Part shown: piece after piece, positions 19,583-22,622 of the stretch
Numbering within the stretch: position 1 is the first letter of the stretch
How the letters are laid out: each line of letters begins with the position of its first letter
DNA from: Pelargonium nanum
Lineage: Eukaryota; Streptophyta; Magnoliopsida; Geraniales; Geraniaceae
DNA: 22,622 bases
Direction of reading: 5' to 3'
Assembly: GCA_036897485.1 (NCBI GenBank)
Contig: JAYMTF010001554.1
Span: 1-22,622, forward strand
Translations under genes and position numbers: made by a program
The notes under the pieces: generated by a model
Told to the model about the DNA's origin: nothing
Database searches by the model: none
What the model saw: the letters and a program-made list of their open reading frames with translations, nothing else

Positions 19583-21887
19583 ATGTCTGGTTCGGTCAAT
19601 GTTTATGATCATGGTAAGGCTCTAAATGTGAAAAAGACCAGAGTTGAATGCAACTACTGTGGTAAAGTAGTGTGCAACTATTCCCGTCTCAAGTGCCATT
19701 TAGGAGGTATACGAGGAAATGTGGTACCTTGTGGAAAGGTTCCAGCAAATGTGAAGAAACTATTTAGAAATGAGCTATATCGTACAAAACTCCCCTTGAA
19801 GAGAAATCGGTGTCCCAATGTAAACAATATCAATCCTAGTAAGCGGGAAACGAGTCAAACTGCTAGTTCGTCTGGGTCAGAAAACGAGGGCAAAGAGGTC
19901 TCATCGTCAAGGCAAGTCCAAAAGTACATTGGCAGGTTCTTTTATGAAACGGGTATTGATTTCAATGCTATGAATGCTCCTAGCTTCCGAAGAATGATAA
20001 ATGCTATTGCTGCCCATAGTCGTGGACAGGCGAAGTGTGATATCCCAAGTTGCCAGGAGCTGAAAGGGTGGATTCTTCGGGATGAGCTTGAAAAAGTGCA
20101 AGAACGTGTGAGAAAGATTAGACTTTCGTGGGAAAGCACCGGGTGCAGCATTTTGTTGGACGAATGGATTGATGAAAAGGGTCGAAATCTTGTTAATTTT
20201 CTGGTGGATTGCCCGGAAGGGCCTGTTTATCTTTGTTCATCAGATCTAACTGCTATATCAGGGGATATCGATGCCTTGCAGTTGGTGTTGGATCAAGTTA
20301 TTGAGGAGATTGGATCTGACAATGTAGTTCAAATCATTGCGTGTTCTACAACAGGTTGGGTTGGGGATATTGGTGAGCAGTTCATGAATAGGCACCAGAC
20401 CATGTTTTGGACTGTAAGTGCATCTCATTGCATCGAGCTCATACTTGAAAAGATTGGGACAATGGATTCTGTTAAAACAGTACTAGACAAGGCTAAGGTC
20501 ATTACAAGGTTCATACACAGCAACGCAACAATCGTGGATCTTTTGAGAAACCATACTCGTGGTGATGATTTAGTTAAGCCTTCCAAGACAAGGTACACTA
20601 CAAGCTTTACAACGCTAGAGAATATAGTGTCGAAACAGCAGAAACTAAAAAACATGTTCGCTTCATCCGAATGGAACACATCATTATGGGCTTCGACAAT
20701 GGAAGGGAAGAAAGTAGCTGAGTTGGTTGATGATCTTTCGTTTTGGAATGGAGCTCAGATGGTGTTGAAGGCTACTATTCCACTCGTGCGCCTTTGCTTG
20801 ATCGTTGGAGCTGACAATCTGGGAACGGGTTATATATACGAAGCTATGGATCAAGTAAAAGAGACAATCAAAACAGGACTCAAAAGCAAAAGAACCCGAT
20901 ACATGCCATTTTGGGAAGTGATAGATGAGATTTGGAACACTAATCTTCACAGCCCTCTTCATGCTGCAGGTTATTATTTGAACCCGAGCTTCTTGTATTC
21001 AAGTGATTTTTACAGCGACGCTGAGGTAGCTGCTGGACTTTTGTGCTCCATTGTGCGAATGGTGCAAGATAAGCAAGTCCAAGATTTGATATGTGCGCAA
21101 CTTGATGAGTATGTGCATGCTAGAGGTGCGTTTCAGGAGGGGAGTGCAATTGATAGTAGAACCGATGTTTCTCCAGGTAAGAAACCTTCCATATCCTTTT
21201 TCTGTTGATTCTATATTACATGAAGTGTGTGTTCGTGTTGGAGCGTTGTTTTGAAAGTTGAGTATGTGATATATATACGGGTCAACACACATGTTTAATA
21301 ATTGTGTTCAAATATCATATCATGTGTTGGCACGATACGCGTAACTTGTTTATGAAACAAACGGGTTTGTGGAAAATCATCAACATGTTTGACCCAACTT
21401 AACCTAACCTTTAACAATTATATGCTACAAATTCGACCTAAATCACTAGTAGGAAAAACTACCATATTCGTGTTCCCAAATTGCCAAGTCTAGAATTCAC
21501 AATTACGAGTCTTGTGTACTTAGCCGTCCTTTTTTACTATTTGATTATGTTTAAAACTCTGTTATACTGAATTTGATTGTAGCTAGGTGGTGGTCAAAAC
21601 ATGGAGAGGAATGTCCTGAGCTGCAGAGATTTGCCATTAGGGTTCTTAGCCAGACTTGTGATGGTGCTTCCAGATTTGGCCTGAAGAGAAATATGGCAGA
21701 GAAGCTGCTGTTTACAAATGGGAGGAATTGTATTGAGCAACAAAGACTCAAGGACTTGACATTTGTTCATTACAATCTACAGTTGAAGAAGAAGAGTGTG
21801 TCACTATCAGGCATAGAAGATGGTGATGTAGAGGTTGATGAATGGATGGTCAATGAATTAGTAGAGAAAGAGGCTGTTAATGTGTGA
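19583..21887 (+). CDS. BED zinc finger / DUF659 / hAT-dimerisation protein, transposase-derived, 2 coding exons, 632 aa
   Basis: Likely nuclear DNA-binding protein domesticated from a hAT transposase. Exons 19583-21176 and 21583-21887 join at GT-AG in phase (1899 nt). The ATG at 19583 lies 36 bases into the exon opened by the acceptor at 19546. The BED finger covers residues 20-52 (C23, C26, H39, C50; HLGGIRGNVVPCGKVP). A Ser-rich linker follows. The DUF659/hAT core is about 162-300 (SILLDEWIDEKGRN with D193). The C-terminal dimerisation region is about 532-605 (ARWWSKHGEECPELQRFAIRVLSQTC ... RLKDLTFVHYNL). Where active relatives have a TDN.A-type second Asp, this protein has IIACSTTGW (around 251-257). 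The Cys of CxxH is Ser (SASHC). Transposition activity is therefore unlikely. From memory, Arabidopsis At3g17450-type proteins share the IIACST block. No terminal inverted repeats bound the gene. Its biological role is unknown. Confidence 0.92.
21279..21395. mobile_element. MITE-like inverted repeat in BED/hAT intron 2
   Basis: GGGTCAACACACATG starts at 21279, and CAACATGTTTGACCC ends at 21395. The second reads GGGTCAAACATGTTG on the other strand, giving a partial terminal inverted repeat. The element lies wholly in the intron 21177-21582. No clear target duplication was found and the family is not assigned. Confidence 0.35.
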
Positions 21888-22108
21888 GACAGAAGGTAGA
21901 TAAGTACAAGTCAATACAACGGATTGCTCAGCTCTCACAAATTCACTTGGTGTTATACAATGGTTTAACTGCAAGAACCAATTTTGTCTTTTTATTTTTC
22001 ATGCATGGATTGGTCCAATCTAGGAGTACATTGTGGTGGTATATGATATGGGCTCTTTTGTACATGTGTGGCTGGTATACATGAACCGGTCTGAGAAAGA
22101 ATATAACA
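21888..22108 (+). other. 3' UTR of the BED/hAT gene (end approximate)
   Basis: Follows the TGA at 21885-21887. The sequence keeps moderate complexity up to the Stowaway-like motif at 22109. No distinct AATAAA is present; a loose AATATAACA at about 22099-22107 is possible. The end is inferred. Confidence 0.35.
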
Positions 22109-22300
22109 TACTCTCCGTTCCGAAAAAAATCCGCTTGGTAAATCATTTTCGCTTCAAAACAAGTGTTATGTTTTTCTTATACATTTCTTTTATAAATGAA
22201 TGTTTTTGTATTGAACTGGTTATACATGAATTACTGGTCATATCTCTATATTAAGTTAATATTTCTCTAAAATTGAGTGAGTAAATTTTTATTCTGTCCC
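22109..22300. mobile_element. Stowaway-like MITE left end (partial or degenerate)
   Basis: TA followed by CTCTCCGTTCCGAAAAAA at 22109-22128 resembles a Stowaway terminus. A matching right end (GGAACGGAGAGTA) is not seen; GAGTGAGTA near 22276 is only a weak candidate. The extent is therefore uncertain. Confidence 0.4.
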
Positions 22301-22568
22301 GATACTATTTTTATAAAAATCGATAAAAACATGTCATTTCTTTTTTAGGCACGACCCTTTAAAGTAAAAGAATGACTCGAACTCCAAAGTGTCGTAGTGA
22401 TGGAACTTCCCACATGAATGTCCCATTGCCATGTAAAATTTAGAGATTGAGCTTTTAAAAGTGTCTTCTATTGCCACTTGTCTTTTGAAACTGCCCTCAA
22501 ATGTGGGAATGGCCACGATTGTGGACAACTCTAAGTGTCACCGGTCGTATGGTGAATGCGAAACTTAT
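22301..22568. other. Intergenic, nothing recognised
   Basis: No convincing gene, RNA or repeat. A 64-codon minus-strand frame here resembles no protein I know and is treated as chance. Confidence 0.45.
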
Positions 22569-22622
22569 TACTCCCTCCGTCCCAAAATGAGTGTCCTGTT
22601 TGTCTAAATTTTTTGTCCCAAA
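22569..22622. mobile_element. Left end of a Stowaway MITE, cut by the window edge
   Basis: TA at 22569-22570 is followed by CTCCCTCCGTCCCAAAATGA, the canonical Stowaway terminal repeat, and then GTGTCCTGTTTG. The right half lies beyond the window. Confidence 0.75.

Noticed and set aside
1..22622. A novel multi-gene system, CRISPR array or operon
   Set aside because: The genes are independent, intron-bearing plant genes with their own leaders and tails. There are no spacer-repeat arrays and no evidence of functional coupling.

Overview
This looks like nuclear DNA from a dicot-type flowering plant. It is AT-rich, its three protein genes are broken by GT-AG introns, its coding exons match plant-specific families, and the spaces between genes carry small plant MITE-type repeats. 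I cannot name the species. All three main genes lie on the + strand. Exon joins were made by hand from splice consensus, preserved reading phase and remembered family sequences; no alignment or database search was run.

Region 1 (about 226-9770) is a complete HAC1-type histone acetyltransferase gene (plant p300/CBP). It has 16 coding exons from 790 to 9132 encoding 1722 residues, with the order TAZ1 - Cys-rich/PHD - KAT11 acetyltransferase - ZZ - ZZ - TAZ2. The leader holds several upstream ATGs and the first intron holds a 58-bp tandem duplication.

Region 2 (about 9770-12190) has no functional gene. It holds a short insertion flanked by an 11-bp direct repeat, a strong GA/CT-rich hairpin, a 149-bp MITE-like element and a truncated RNase H fragment of a retroelement on the - strand.

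Region 3 (about 12200-17810) is a MYB-CC (GARP) transcription factor of the phosphate-starvation PHR/PHL family, probably PHL6-like. Seven coding exons (14836-17631) encode 510 residues. A leader intron of about 2.2 kb lies upstream. This locus is full of local tandem duplications: one starts at the leader's splice donor, one lies in the middle, one ends at the leader's splice acceptor, and two are in-frame repeats in the protein. This cluster is the most unusual thing in the window.

Region 4 (about 18460-22250) is a BED zinc finger / DUF659 / hAT-dimerisation gene of 632 residues. It is an intact, spliced, transposase-derived host gene in which the expected second catalytic Asp and the Cys of the CxxH motif are absent. 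Its second intron contains a MITE-like inverted repeat.

The window begins and ends inside Stowaway-like MITE termini. The three genes share a broad link to transcription (chromatin acetylation, a DNA-binding factor, a transposase-derived DNA-binding protein), but nothing shows that they act together. I see no CRISPR, operon or other new multi-gene system; the novelty lies in gene-structure evolution.
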